Assembly: GCA_037389465.1 (NCBI GenBank) | Contig: JAZARR010000187.1 | Span: 2,108,001-2,172,000 of the forward strand | Source of the DNA: Baylisascaris procyonis | Lineage: Eukaryota > Nematoda > Chromadorea > Rhabditida > Ascarididae | Direction: 5' to 3' | DNA length: 64,000 nt | In this document: positions 28,601 through 38,619 of the stretch, piece by piece | Numbering within the stretch: position 1 is the stretch's first letter | How the letters are laid out: every line of letters begins with the position of its first letter | The notes under the pieces: model-generated | Told to the model about the DNA's origin: nothing | What the model saw: the letters and a program-made list of their open reading frames with translations, nothing else | Database searches by the model: none | Position numbers and translations under genes: made by a program

Positions 28601-31600
28601 GCCACTATGATGAGGCAAAAAAAATAGATAAGTGGGATTTTAACTGAAGATGCGATGCACTTTATACGTCTCAATTGTTTTTACCAATCGTTGCATAGGC
28701 AATCCAAAATCAATGCGATCTTTGTGGAGATTTATTTTGCTAATGTTTTCATTTACGTTCAACTGGATGACTCGTTTAAGTGGCACAGTTGTTCATTCAA
28801 AGATTCATGCGAGCACATTTCTTTCACTTGATTGATCTTAGAAGTTGAATAGCCTCATCTCTATTTACGATTTAAGCATCGATAAGAATCAATTTTCCAA
28901 GGGGAAGGGGAGCATTTTATAAAATTATTTTGCAGATAACTGAACGTTTATAGATGTGGTCAATGGCAAGGAAGCGAATAAAATAGGCTTAAAGGGCGTA
29001 AAAATAAACTTATTATTATAACACAAAATTCTTTGTTATCTGATGAATTGATAGTAAAAGATATATTTAACAACAAAGTGTTTTTTTTTTTTGCATTGCG
29101 TATATGCAATATGACATGATTTATTGCATTGCAATGCATTTTTTTTTTTTTAAATTACGCTGTAAAGCTTTATTTAAAAATTTTTTCTTATAAGAATTCT
29201 TAATTTTTCTATGTGCATAGCAATATTTTTTTTGGATATTTTGAATTATTCTAGCATTCCTTTCTCCTTTATCTTTTTCTTTTTTCACATTTTGCAACAG
29301 ACTTGCGATTTCTTTAAGTCTAATCGTTCATAATGAAACCTAAAAATTTACCCAAAAGAAATTTTCACAAACGTTTGCATTCTTCCTCGTTTCTTTTGCT
29401 TTTTTTTTTTCTACATTATTTTCCTCCATTTCACTATTTGCACTACTCACATTTTTATGTTTTTAATATTGATTACTTGTGAGAAATTAAATATTTGAAA
29501 GAAATTTTGAAAAATTACTTATTAGAAATTAAATACTTAAAAGGAATTAAAAATCTTCAAGAAATACTCATAAAGTTTTTCGAAGTTGTTTCAATTTTGA
29601 CGATAAAAAATTTAATCTAAAAATTATTAAAGTTATTACAATCGATGATTCATCTATCGGATCTATCGAATCCGACAAAACCGATTGAACTCTATCAAAA
29701 TTGGAATCAAAGAATTCTCGAAGAATATTGGCGTCAAGGTGATAGAGAACGCGATCTTGGCCTCGAAATTTCGCCAATGTGTGATCGTAATAATGTGACA
29801 ATTGAGAAATCACAGGTTCATTTTTAGATTTTATTTTTTTAAATTTAATTTTACATTTATTATTCTTTATTTTATTACAATATAAATGCGTAGTTGCGTG
29901 GATAAATAAATAAATCTAGATCGGAAATCAATAAATCAACATAGAGATTCCAATAGATCATGTTTAAACTGATCAAAGATCACATTTGATTGTAGCACTT
30001 GATTGTTGTAAATGAATCGAGATTCAATGACTGCTCCTGTTGAGAAAGCATTGATTGCAAATAAATTTCATTATTTATTTGGTCAAGAATATTTCGGTGT
30101 ATAATGCTAGAATTGCATTTAAGTTGCCCGTTTCATAGTTGTATTCTGTAGAGTTTAGATTCCTTGGCCAAGTAACTTGGCACATTTCTTCATAGAAATT
30201 TTTCTTATAGGTTGGTTTTATTGACTATATTGTGCATCCATTATTCGAGACATGGGCCGATTTGGTTTATCCTCATGCACAGAATATTCTCGATCAACTT
30301 GTCATGAATCGTGAATGGTAGGTTATTGATGTTTGATTATTATTTGAGCATCGTAATATTGCCGGAATGTTTCATTTAAGGGGATAGCGGAGAAGTGGTG
30401 GAACACTTGAACGTTGCGCTAGGTTTAATTAGTTGAAGAGAGGGAGAGATAACGCAAGAATTAGTTCAATGTTTTTGATAGCACAATGAAGAGGAAGAAA
30501 GAATAGAGTCGTAAGCAAATCTTAATTATCATCAATATTTGATATTAGCACTGGAACGTATGTGATGAAATTTCTTTTCCAATATCATCTTTGCAGAAAT
30601 CATTTGATTTCGTTCTATCGAATGAAAAAGTTTGATAAATTCATAGATTGTTATAGCTTTAAGAAATCGAGGACTATTTAAATATATCGAATTCTTCGAG
30701 ATTTTTCAGTCATAATCTGGTAAGGTATGCTGAGGTTATGGCTGAACATTCGAAACACCACAATAAGATGATTTAAAGTTTTCTGCTAAGTGAAGCTTTT
30801 ATTTTATTTTACATTCCTTCACTTTTTCCTTCGCATTTCTCCCTCGCGTCCCCCCTCCTCCTTCTGCCATTCCATCGACCTTATGAGAATTGTGTTTTTC
30901 CTGGTTGACCGTTGTATGTTTAATAACGGACGTCGAAAAATTTGCATATTTGATTTGTTTAGGTGTAGTTGAATGAGTTTTTGATCCTTCATTAATTGTA
31001 TATAACATATTAACCATTAACCATGATATAACCTTCCTGCGTAAAAATTTCCTCAATCTGGAAGCTTTTTGAAGCTGACCTTCGCTTGTACAAGAAAACC
31101 TACAGCTCAGGGAAAGTGCAAGGGTGTTTTCATTGTAAAAAGAGTTGCTGAATTCGTAAAAAGTGAAATCCTCCTTTGAGGTATTAAGCCTTAGCAGTTG
31201 AAAGTTTCCGACATACATCTGACGTGGAGAAACGTTCTCCCTCGATCCTGGCGCCACTGATCGGGCCATCAGATTTCACATCCCATCCTGTTTTCACAAC
31301 TAAGCAGACAAATTGATTTTCATAGCTTCATAATACCAGTCGAACCTATGATTCCACAAATCATAAGCTTTAAACTTGCGTAAACGGTACCGAATAACGG
31401 TATCCCACAACAGCTATTTTCTGACGAGAACAATGTTTTTATTTTTTTTTTTCTTATTGCAGTGCCTTATCCATTCTAAAATCTATATTCAAAAAATAGA
31501 ACCATTCGAAAATCAAATGATAAAATTCCCTTTTAAATTAATTGAGATCTAAATTACTCAACTACACAAAAATATTGAGAATAAATATTTGATAACTGAG

Positions 31601-32411
31601 GTTTTCCTTTAAATTTTTCCCAAGTTGATTTCTATTCGGACAGAATGCTTTCTTTTCGGGTTTCCCTATTCGAAGAGGTCTTCTACATATTTTTTGAATT
31701 TCTAAGAATTGATTTTTCACTTGAGGAAAAAATGTCTGTGTCTTCCGCAAGCCTAAAGAGGAAGCCATCTATTCAAATGAATTTTATGTTCAAGAGGGGG
31801 GGGGGGGCTTTTATTCAAGAAAATACGATATTTGGTTTTTTTATGATATTTGCAAAATGAAAAATTTATGCGAATGAAACGAATTTCAGTGAAATAATAT
31901 TTTGATTGCGAATGCAAATTTGATTTATTCAACCATCAACATTTAATAAAGAAAAAGAAATATTCGATAAAGAGAGAAAAAAAATTAATGGAATTTATAA
32001 AATGAATTTAAATAAAATATTGATGAGGTTTATACTAATAGCGAAACAATTTTACAATAATAGATGCAATAGACGCGTAAAAATGATAAAATTCTTATAA
32101 AAGATAATATATAATTTATAGTTTATAATTTATATAAATAATTTAAATATTTATTGATTGAATAATTTGAGTATTAGTCATTGACAAAATAATTTGAAAA
32201 TGAGCTTCATCTTTAGATATTAAAAAAAATATATTGTTTATTTGTTTTAAATGTTTTACTTTTAAGGTATCAAGCAAGGATTCCCGAAGAGCAAGAACGG
32301 CGTGAAGAAGAAGAAAAAGAGGAATCATTCTCGCTTCGTGAAGAAAGTAGTACATCACATGAGGGTACAGATATCACTCCACGTAGTGTTGATGATACTC
32401 ATAATTCATAG
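8393..32411 (+). CDS. pde-4: cAMP-specific 3',5'-cyclic phosphodiesterase 4 (PDE4), 5'-partial, 11 exons
   Basis: Hydrolyses cAMP to 5'-AMP in the cytosol and limits PKA signalling (family knowledge). Join 8393-8660, 11566-11697, 16008-16202, 21544-21630, 23635-23796, 24571-24670, 25197-25351, 27959-28081, 29633-29815, 30211-30317, 32267-32411. All junction phases agree and give 551 residues plus TAG. Numbering from the first whole codon: 1-24 end of UCR1 ([12 protein letters not shown]), 56-127 UCR2 ([17 protein letters not shown]), 128-190 linker, about 191-505 catalytic domain, 506-551 acidic tail. Metal ligands H263, H299, D300 and D417, catalytic H259, purine-binding Q468 and clamp F471 are all present; HDVDHPG is at 299-305. 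One oddity is HGGD at 263-266, where PDE4 usually has HAAD. The first exon starts mid-codon, and the UCR1 exon with the PKA site was not found in 1-8392, so the 5' end lies to the left or was missed. Confidence 0.97.
10363..10452. repeat. (TA)45 microsatellite
   Basis: An uninterrupted 90-bp TA dinucleotide run in pde-4 intron 1. Confidence 0.97.
11566..11697 (+). CDS. pde-4: pde-4 exon b: UCR2
   Basis: Encodes residues 90-133 ([20 protein letters not shown] then an acidic stretch), the second half of UCR2, which folds over the catalytic pocket in PDE4. Acceptor ATTTCAG, donor GAG|GTGAGA, phase 0 at both ends. The same frame stays open into the flanking introns, which makes a misleading longer ORF. 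Confidence 0.95.
12741..12824 (-). repeat. 21-bp tandem repeat, four units, open in one frame
   Basis: Four 21-bp units (starting 12741, 12762, 12783, 12804) related to CTCTATCCTGGAATTATGATA. A unit is exactly seven codons, and the minus-strand frame 12875-12648 stays open through it as a repeated N-S-R-I-E-x-H-like heptad. Confidence 0.75.
15362..15704. other. G+C-raised block open on both strands
   Basis: The minus frame 15643-15362 (93 codons) and plus frame 15498-15704 (68 codons) overlap. Composition is well above background. It lies about 300 bases before pde-4 exon c. Product unknown; exon remnant or mobile-element piece. Confidence 0.2.
16008..16202 (+). CDS. pde-4: pde-4 exon c: LR2 linker and start of catalytic region
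   Basis: Encodes residues 134-198: a Ser/Thr-rich linker of about 20 residues, then the conserved [13 protein letters not shown] helix and ELAVHMQR leading into the catalytic domain. Acceptor AATTTCAG, donor AGG|GTATCA, phase 0 at both ends. The Ser/Thr-rich stretch is the most divergent part of the protein. Confidence 0.93.
17560..17795. repeat. imprecise TATAGAATA minisatellite
   Basis: About 235 bases of irregular 9-15 bp units such as AATAGAATA, TATAGAGTATAGA and GGAATAGAG. A short reverse-oriented relative lies at 36955-36995. Confidence 0.7.
18538..18600 (+). repeat. head fragment of the dispersed repeat
   Basis: Carries GCACGATATGCGCTTTTTAT followed by ATTCTGCTTATTT and ACCAACC, matching the minus-strand copy near 59.7 kb. 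No CAGACA tail follows. Confidence 0.5.
19040..19440 (-). repeat. dispersed repeat copy, minus strand
   Basis: The head GCACAATATGTGCTTTTTC reads on the minus strand from 19438. The CAGACAAACAAACAGACACA run lies at about 19114-19085 in the same orientation. Confidence 0.55.
19541..19600. repeat. (CT)30 microsatellite
   Basis: Perfect CT run of 60 bases with a short CACTCTC extension. Its translation gives spurious Arg-Glu or Leu-Ser frames, not genes. Confidence 0.97.
20971..21032. repeat. 20/21-bp tandem repeat, three units
   Basis: Three units of GACCAGT..AACACTTCAAAT at 20971, 20991 and 21012. Confidence 0.85.
21544..21630 (+). CDS. pde-4: pde-4 exon d: catalytic domain N-terminal helices
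   Basis: Encodes residues 199-227 ([20 protein letters not shown] and on), the first helices of the catalytic domain. Acceptor AAATTTCAG, donor AAG|GTAAGTG (near-consensus), phase 0. Confidence 0.95.
21814..21889 (-). pseudogene. decayed tRNA-like sequence, minus strand
   Basis: On the minus strand, GGGGTTCAAATCTC resembles a B box about 45 bases after a weak A box. A CGCTG/CAGCG stem forms, but there is no complete cloverleaf. Confidence 0.3.
23635..23796 (+). CDS. pde-4: pde-4 exon e: first metal-binding His motif
   Basis: Encodes residues 228-281. Contains [18 protein letters not shown]258, catalytic H259 and metal-ligand H263. The two alanines usual after the second His are both glycine here. 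Acceptor TTTTGCAG, donor ACT|GTAAGTT, phase 0. Confidence 0.95.
24571..24670 (+). CDS. pde-4: pde-4 exon f: HDVDHPG motif
   Basis: Encodes residues 282-314 plus one base. Carries H299-D300 in the class I phosphodiesterase signature HDVDHPG and FTNQYLINS. The acceptor is the unusual TTGAAG; no CAG nearby fits the phase. Donor CAA|GTAAGCT. Confidence 0.93.
25197..25351 (+). CDS. pde-4: pde-4 exon g: [11 protein letters not shown] region
   Basis: Encodes residues 315-366, from [20 protein letters not shown] to RKISIEM. Acceptor TTTTTTTAAG at 25196. A nearer TTAG at 25207-25208 would drop SELA and break the phase with the previous exon. Donor ATG|GTGAAT. Confidence 0.93.
26165..26440 (-). repeat. 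degraded dispersed repeat copy, minus strand
   Basis: A CAGACA/TACATA run (plus-strand TGTCTG/TATG) at 26170-26225. About 200 bases away is a decayed head, ATGATATGTATTTTTGCG on the minus strand. Confidence 0.35.
26498..26565 (+). pseudogene. decayed tRNA-like sequence
   Basis: Matches the A box (TAGTTTAGCGG) and B box (GGTTCGCATTC) at normal spacing, but the acceptor and T stems do not pair. Confidence 0.4.
27516..27650 (+). repeat. head fragment of the dispersed repeat
   Basis: Exact GCACAATATGTGC at 27520-27532, then TTTTACAG and a GACCGATCGCTCG block. No CAGACA tail. It lies in pde-4 intron 7. Confidence 0.45.
27959..28081 (+). CDS. pde-4: pde-4 exon h: [10 protein letters not shown] region
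   Basis: Encodes residues 367-407, [20 protein letters not shown] then a variable loop and DRLQ. Acceptor TGATTTAG, donor CAG|GTGAATT, phase 0. The ATDMSKHM helix is diagnostic of PDE4. Confidence 0.95.
29633..29815 (+). CDS. pde-4: pde-4 exon i: fourth metal ligand and invariant glutamine
   Basis: Encodes residues 408-468. [11 protein letters not shown] supplies metal ligand D417; [17 protein letters not shown] ends with purine-selective Q468 as the last codon. The acceptor is ATTAAAG, again not CAG. Donor CAG|GTTCAT, phase 0. Confidence 0.94.
30211..30317 (+). CDS. pde-4: pde-4 exon j: end of catalytic domain
   Basis: Encodes residues 469-503 plus two bases: [20 protein letters not shown] and on, with clamp residue F471. 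Acceptor TTCTTATAG, donor ATG|GTAGGTT. It splits the Trp codon of the conserved W-Y pair with the next exon. Confidence 0.95.
30799..31269 (-). other. longest anonymous open frame, inside pde-4 intron 10
   Basis: 156 codons, antisense to pde-4, Ser/Lys-rich with a Gly run near the end. No domain recognised, no signal peptide or membrane segment evident. It is longer than expected for this base composition but could be chance. Confidence 0.15.
32267..32411 (+). CDS. pde-4: pde-4 terminal exon: acidic C-terminal tail
   Basis: Encodes residues 504-551 and the TAG at 32409-32411: [11 protein letters not shown], a Glu/Arg-rich stretch, and a Ser/Thr-rich end finishing DDTHNS. Acceptor TTTTAAG. 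The reading frame and the WYQ match fix the junction. Confidence 0.93.
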
Positions 32412-32952
32412 AAAAGCAATCGAATGACGCTCATCTAAAGATGTGCTCAATGCAAAACGTCGACTATTGCTATCAGATATTTAGTATGAACAATCGAAAT
32501 CATCGTTATATGGGTACTATACGATTCGGTGATTGATGTTCGTCTTCAACACTTCACGTTTATCAACATATTCTTTGCCATAAAATATTCCGGCTTAAAG
32601 ACTGGTTCAGTAAAAATTACTATTAGGTCGATCATAGTACCATGCGGTGAGGTGAAGGAGGAGGATTAGATGGTGGGTAGGTGAGGAGTCTATAGAATCT
32701 ACTGGAAACGTCAACAATTCATGCATCTCGAAATCACTGTTCTGTTCAATTTCGATTGTTGCACACGGGTTTCACCAATTTTTGTTCCGTTTCTTAAATT
32801 TAATTTCTTCAAAATTTTATCGCCTATACATGAGCTATAATTATTGTTTTTACCGAAGAGAAATCGATGCTTCGATATCCTCTTATGAATAATTCGATTA
32901 AGAATATCAAATCTTGTGTGATAAATGCCTAATTTGACTGACGAGGTGAAAG

Positions 32953-32956
<4 letters not shown>

Positions 32957-33019
<63 letters not shown>
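32957..33019. repeat. (TA)n microsatellite
   Basis: An uninterrupted TA run of 63 bases, about 550 bases past the pde-4 stop, possibly inside its 3' UTR. Confidence 0.97.
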
Positions 33020-33021
<2 letters not shown>

Positions 33022-33157
33022 GCCTGATGAAAATTCTGTATATGGGTAGTGGTGTTAATATTAGTTTCTTGCTTAATAATTTTCTGTGATCTTTTTTTGA
33101 ATCTTTTTTAATTGATGTTTCGCGCCTCAGACGACTTCAATTTAACCAATCATTGCT

Positions 33158-33163
33158 AATAAA
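33158..33163 (+). promoter_or_regulatory. candidate pde-4 poly(A) signal
   Basis: First exact AATAAA that I see after the pde-4 stop, about 750 bases downstream and beyond a (TA)n tract. A variant hexamer closer to the stop is equally possible. Confidence 0.3.
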
Positions 33164-33281
33164 TCCATTAAAGTGACGTCGTTAAATTCCAGGAATATTA
33201 CATCCGGTTAATCGGATATATATTTTATTGATTGTTTATATTAAAATAGCTTTGAGAGCTATGTAATCGACAAAATACACC

Positions 33282-33687
33282 TGACAAAAGCGCCACCAAA
33301 ATTATTGTTGTTGCATTATGCTGCAGGGTATTAAACTGTAGTGTATGATAAAATGTGGCGTCGAATTTTTTTTACAAATGAGCTTCCTTTTTAAATAATA
33401 TAGCTTTAGCATGCTTTTGATCTTTTTTTGAATAATTCATTATCGTAATCACTCTATTGCCTACCGTATAACTTCCAAATAATCCCCAAAAACTGAAAAT
33501 TCTCAAATTTTTAGGAGGGATGTATTGAAGGGAAGGAAATACTTCTTCTTTGAAAAGCTTAGAGGGTGCCATGTTGACTCACAAATAGGTTTATTGATGG
33601 GGGTTATATTTGAGGTTGTACGGTATATTGCTTAACACCCTGTTGCATAAAATTATATCTTTCATTTCGCCTGTTGGCGCTTCCGTC
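33282..33687. mobile_element. possible mariner-like terminal repeat remnants
   Basis: Two related blocks in opposite orientation: minus strand 33332-33282 (TAATACCCTG, GCATAATGC, GGCGCTTTTGTC) and plus strand 33633-33687 (TAACACCCTG, GCATAAAATTATATC, TTGGCGCTTCCGTC). The sequence style recalls Tc1/mariner termini. No transposase was seen between or beside them. Confidence 0.35.
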
Positions 33688-34217
33688 GATGGCGCTTTTT
33701 TTCGCGCCACATTTAAAGAATTTTATGCTTATTTTCATGTTGAGAATATCAGTCGCCGTGCTAGTCTGCTTAATGTCCAAGGTCAGCAAGGTCATGTCAA
33801 AAGACCTGAGGTCGGGAGGCTTGAGATACTCTTGACCTGATGTTCTCTTGACAACCTGCCCAAGTTTTGCACTCCACAATTCAGATTTCTATGTTTTTTG
33901 CGGAGTACAATATACACGTTATCATATTCCATGTTTAGGTGCTGTTTGAATGTTTTTCTCTCGTTTTTATTTTATTTTATTTTTTATTTTATAGTTGATG
34001 TTCGTTTAAGCAAGAATGCTTTTATTGATATAAATGCTTCAAGCTTTAATCGCTTTATTGTTTCTACATTTCGACGAGCACAATTACTAATATAGAATTT
34101 ATCTAGATTCTTAAAGTTAAAATTTTGGGGTATTTTTTTTAGTTATTCTAGTTATCCATTAATAAACGAAATCAAATGAAACGATTCAGTGAGGAAATAA
34201 TAGAGACTTCCTGTGAC

Positions 34218-34495
34218 AAATTAGCACAAAATGTGCTTTTTACAATGCTCTTTCCGAAACCGCAACTTTACAAAACGCATGCAAATTTTTCGACACCTCT
34301 AACATTTTTCGAAGGTAACAGACAACTTTGGTAATTTGCATAGAAAACTGCTCTGTGCTGTTAATTGTTTCAATTAAATTTTATTACTTTCGCTTACATG
34401 GTTCACGAGTTGAAAATATCGCAAGCAGAGACAGACAGACACAACATATGGTTCACAACAGACAGACGTTAACGGACAAAACGGTCATAGAATCC
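34218..34495 (+). repeat. dispersed repeat copy
   Basis: Head GCACAAAATGTGCTTTTTAC at 34224, an ATGCAAATTTTTCGA segment, GACAGACAGACACAAC at 34430-34450, and a decayed tail GGTCATAGAATCC. Confidence 0.55.
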
Positions 34496-35142
34496 TTTTT
34501 TTATAAAAATCTACAAAAGCAAATGAGAAAATGAGGGGACTGTCTAGAATAGCTCCGGATTCGGATTTCTCAAGTTTTTTCGAACAAACAAGAGTTTTTC
34601 ATAATTAAAGGAATACTGAATTACTCCAGCAGGATTTCATTACCAGTTAGCCTCCTCTAAAAACATTGTCTCACTCAAGAAAAGAAATAAAACAGAACTG
34701 CTCATCTTTGTTCTACAGTGATCGCAAAATTCTTTCCAAGTGAAAACCATATTCCAAGTTATTGGTGGTAATTTATATCGTTGAAAAATCCTAAATGAGA
34801 TAAAAATTCGAGTTTAAAAAATTCCAATTTTTACAAAAAATTGCAAAAATTGCAAGAAACGGTTGGCTGATCGGTTAACAATTTAAAAGGTATTTTCACC
34901 ACTCAAATCCTGCGCATATAACTGTTTCACATCGAATCTTACAATTACGACTATGGCCGCAATAAAATTTCTTTCACAAAAACTAATCAGAGTACGTGAA
35001 AGTTGTGGGCAATTATCGCGGGAAAATATCGAAAATTGAGAATCGTTATCTCTTTTCAGTTTTCACATGCACTGCTCATAATACATTTGTCTGGGATTAT
35101 ATACATAAACAGATTCATGAGCGTGGATATCTGGTATCCGGA

Positions 35143-35597
35143 TTAAAAAATTAAATCACCTAACAGATAAATATATACCCGCAGGTCAGGTAAATGTGTC
35201 AAAATATGATCTCGGAAATGTTTTTTTAGTGTTGAATGATCACGTAGATTAGTGGGAAAGAATTTGCTTCCGGAATTATTTACCCAAACAACGTGTAAAC
35301 GAATAGAATAATCGGAGCAAACATCCTTTCGCATAGAATGAATCCACTTGAAAGTTAGTAGAGAGAGTTCAATGATTCCGGCATAAACTGAAAACCTCTA
35401 GCGCTTTCCAGATTGACTGCCGAGTAGATAGGAAGGTAACATTGATTATCGCACATACAGAAGGGAATATCCCAACCTGCGTGGACATCATTATCAGCAT
35501 AATGTGTTTTGCTGTTGCAAATTCCCAAATTTAGTACAAGTAGTCGTCGACTGATGTTCAGTGAAAGACCACACAAAAGGTATGCAAAATTTTCCAT
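35143..35597 (-). other. two adjacent anonymous open frames in the intergenic region
   Basis: The minus strand 35597-35355 encodes 80 residues with a Cys/Trp-bearing middle (HAGWDIPFCMCDNQC); 35334-35143 encodes 63 residues in another frame. The G+C content is somewhat raised. They could be pieces of a decayed gene or transposon. Not recognised. Confidence 0.2.
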
Positions 35598-36447
35598 AAG
35601 CCGGAATTGCTATTCAGCATAAGTAAGGTAGAGAAGGACGGACGTATCAGTACAAGAATTCGGGGCGAATCATCGATCCTTATATAAATTCCAAAAGCGA
35701 TCAATTTTTGTTAGCTTGGAACGCTTGCTGATAGCAGGATCTGAACTCAAGAACCATTCGCTCATAATGGAGTGTTACCTTAGTTACAAGCTTTTTTGGA
35801 AAATAGTCATTATACCTCAATTACTAGCAGAACCTTACGTTCATCATCACCAGCTCAGATGCCTCACTTCACTGATTCAAAAACCTCTGATGCGGAGTGA
35901 TGTTGATCAACAAGTCTAATAGCCCAAAACAATGTGATTTTATGCTCGATCAACCATTCTTCTCACATTCACAATCAATTAGTACTTGTGCAAACTGAGA
36001 ATGCTTATCCATTTCTCTTCTTTTTTTTCACCAATCTAAGACGACGGTATCGAATTAATTGAGGGGTTTAATCAAGAATCCAATTTGTGCTGCTGTCCTA
36101 GATTCGAATCACAACCGTCGTGGTGATTTTTGATTATGTAAATTTTACCAAATTACCAAATTTCTCTCATTTGCATATTGTAAGTTAAATCAAATGTGTA
36201 TATTCTATAACTTTAGCATGTCTCTCATTGTGTTCTATGCATTCAACTGCATTGCTTCACGATTTAGTAGAGAAATGAAGAAACTTTGATCTCACGATGA
36301 AATTCCTCCCAGATAACTTCAGAGAATATATTCGCATAGATCCATTTTCAACTGCCACCTAACAAGATTCTTTGAACATTGGTAGTTCGCGACAGTTCCG
36401 GAATTGTTGCCTACTTTGAATGAAGAGATGAGGTGCGGAAAATTGTG

Positions 36448-36520
36448 GGCCGCGTGGCGCAATGGACAACGCGTCGGTCTACGGAACCGAAGATTGCAGG
36501 TTCGAATCCTGCCGTGGTCG
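36448..36520 (+). tRNA. tRNA-Arg (anticodon ACG)
   Basis: Reads CGU (and CGC/CGA after A-to-I editing) arginine codons. Full cloverleaf: acceptor GGCCGCG/CGTGGTC, anticodon stem TCGGT/ACCGA around loop CTACGGA (anticodon ACG), T stem GCAGG/CCTGC. The A box (TGGCGCAATGG) and B box (GGTTCGAATCC) are exact matches to consensus, there is no intron, and a T5 terminator follows. It stands alone between the convergent protein genes. Confidence 0.95.
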
Positions 36521-36524
36521 CCAG

Positions 36525-36529
36525 TTTTT
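36525..36529 (+). terminator. Pol III terminator of tRNA-Arg
   Basis: A run of five T starts five bases after the tRNA discriminator base, the usual Pol III stop. Confidence 0.75.
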
Positions 36530-36803
36530 CGAACCCGTAAAATGTGTGGTGTTTACAGACTAGTAACTTCTCGAAATGCTAGGCGGCTTGAAACGTAATG
36601 GAAAACGCGTTCCGAATACTGGTCGGGACACGTCCAGCAAGTGGTGAGAACATGGAAATAGTGAACGACGATTGTCAAACAACGGGTGCGATTCCAAAAT
36701 CCGAGGCGCAAACAAATCTTGGAGCTTATAAAATCGTGGAACTGAGCTGGAATGTTGCTCTTCTGAACTGCCAAATGCGTTGAATCATATAGCAATGTCT
36801 GCG

Positions 36804-36838
36804 CTGACGTTTCGACGCTTTTAGCCACAATCATTAGC
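36804..36838 (-). mobile_element. Penelope/hammerhead-like retroelement end motif
   Basis: The minus strand reads GCTAATGATTGTGGCTAAAA then GCGTCGAAACGTCAG. It resembles the CTGATGA...GAAAC core near the ends of Penelope-like elements, with a G-to-A change in the CTGATGA box and an imperfect stem II. Confidence 0.3.
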
Positions 36839-38613
36839 AAAAAATTCCATAACAGCAGCAATTCGGTTTACGCCATACCTTAATGAGCTGAGAATCAACA
36901 GTATTATCAACGATATGAGACCTCTCAGAACCATTCAATATTTTTACTGATATTCTATTCCATTCTATTCCATTTATATATTCTATTCTATACTCCAATC
37001 GTTCCGAAACAACTTTCATCTACATTCTTAATGCAACAATTTCAATAATCCTTTAATGAGTATGTCGATATGAGTATCGTAAGTAAACTAAATGCTAAAA
37101 ACGAGGAATACGTACACGTAAACACAATAAGCAGGGCAATTATTGCGATTATAAGATAAATCTACCTCTAATTTTTTTTTGACTTGCTTCTTATTGCTAT
37201 TTTATTTGCTTGATTTACTCTTTTCTTCGTTTATCTCCAAAATAGTCTCTTTTTTTTTTGAATTCTTTTTTCTGTTTTCTAAATTCCAAATTGCGCAAAT
37301 AACATCCATTCAACGTATAGTCAATTATTCTCATCACCTACATGACAAATAATCTTTTAATTATAGAACATATATACGGTATTGTTAATACTCTCTAAGA
37401 GATTTTTGCACGCTTGCAAGATAAAATGAGGAGAAATATTTTTTTGGAATTTTTGGAACATTCTTGAAGCTTGTTTTATTTGGAATTTTGAAAAAAATCA
37501 CTTATGCAAATTCCATCAAGTACAAATTTATTTGAAGTGCTAAATTCGAAAAAAAAGAGCAAATTCGCAAAAACAAGCTATCTATGATTCGACGAATAAG
37601 ATTGAAAGAGGTAGATGAGGTATTCAAGAAACCGAAAAAGTTGATTATTCATGAATTTGCAAGTATATAGAAGCTTATCAGAGGGCCAGCACCTCGTATG
37701 TTTTTGCATATTTCATCAATCAGTTGTTCAACTTGTTCAAAAATAAGAAAAATATATGTCGAATAATGCCTTAAATATCTTCACTGACAAGATGGTCTCT
37801 TCAAAGGCTTTCTGTTTTGTAAGCCGACCGGATATGAAATGAGAATCGAACTTGTGCAAAATGCATTCAAACTTAAAAGCGAATGAATTTTATTGAAGCT
37901 GATTAGTCATCATCAACTATAAAGAGGAGATAGCCTTATTAATCAAATTTTGCAAGCACAACTTGATTGCCGAATTGAAACCACCTAGCTGACAGGAAGA
38001 CGTATATAAACATTAGTAAACGTATAGACATCACATCGTAATAATGTACTGTTGCAAAACAATTCTGCAAAAGCTTATGAGATAGGTAAGAAGAGGACAT
38101 GTAATGTGACGTAAAGCATACCTTTTAATTACATTTTATTGGCAAACTTAGATGTGTGGTTATGCAATGAAATATCTTTTCTTGTCAACTTTTTTTTTCA
38201 CGTCAAAGATTTCTGATCGGGTTCAACGTTCGTTTCAACGGTGGATGGGAAGAGAGAGGGGGAGGGGGGCAATTTCAAATAAAACGAATGTAAATAGATA
38301 CGCCGAATAAACATCAAATTCAAAAAAAAAAACAAATAAATAAACATCAATTGTTACTGAAATGCTAATATTTTCTAATATGGTGGACATCCAGTTTATG
38401 CATTTAGTACTGTAAAACAAATGAAAATAGCACACAAATCCACAAGTGTAATAAAATAGCACAAATATTCATGAATGTAATAAATATGTCGAGCAAACAA
38501 CAAACAAAAATCAAAGATTGCTAAAAAAAAAAATCCTAACATTCTCTGGTAGGAACGATATCTCGAATACATATGTAGTGCTTCATAATGATGCATTATA
38601 TGGTTAAATTGAA

Positions 38614-38619
38614 TTTATT
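38614..38619 (-). promoter_or_regulatory. candidate poly(A) signal of the EFHD-like gene
   Basis: AATAAA on the minus strand about 146 bases after the TAA, a sensible 3' UTR length. Confidence 0.4.

Larger units (their letters stand above)
32412..36447. other. 3' flank of pde-4
   Basis: Probably begins with the pde-4 3' UTR. Contains (TA)n, the mariner-like pair, a dispersed repeat copy at 34.2 kb and anonymous open frames at 35.1-35.6 kb. No supported gene. Confidence 0.6.

Noticed and set aside
36060..36075. Resemblance to a spliced-leader start (GGTTTAAT...)
   Set aside because: Match stops after eight or so bases; no donor or SL RNA fold follows.
36598..36861. Frames on both strands after the tRNA (61 and 102 codons)
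   Set aside because: They lie in the G+C-raised block with no recognisable domain, and both strands are open; more likely insert or repeat sequence than a gene.
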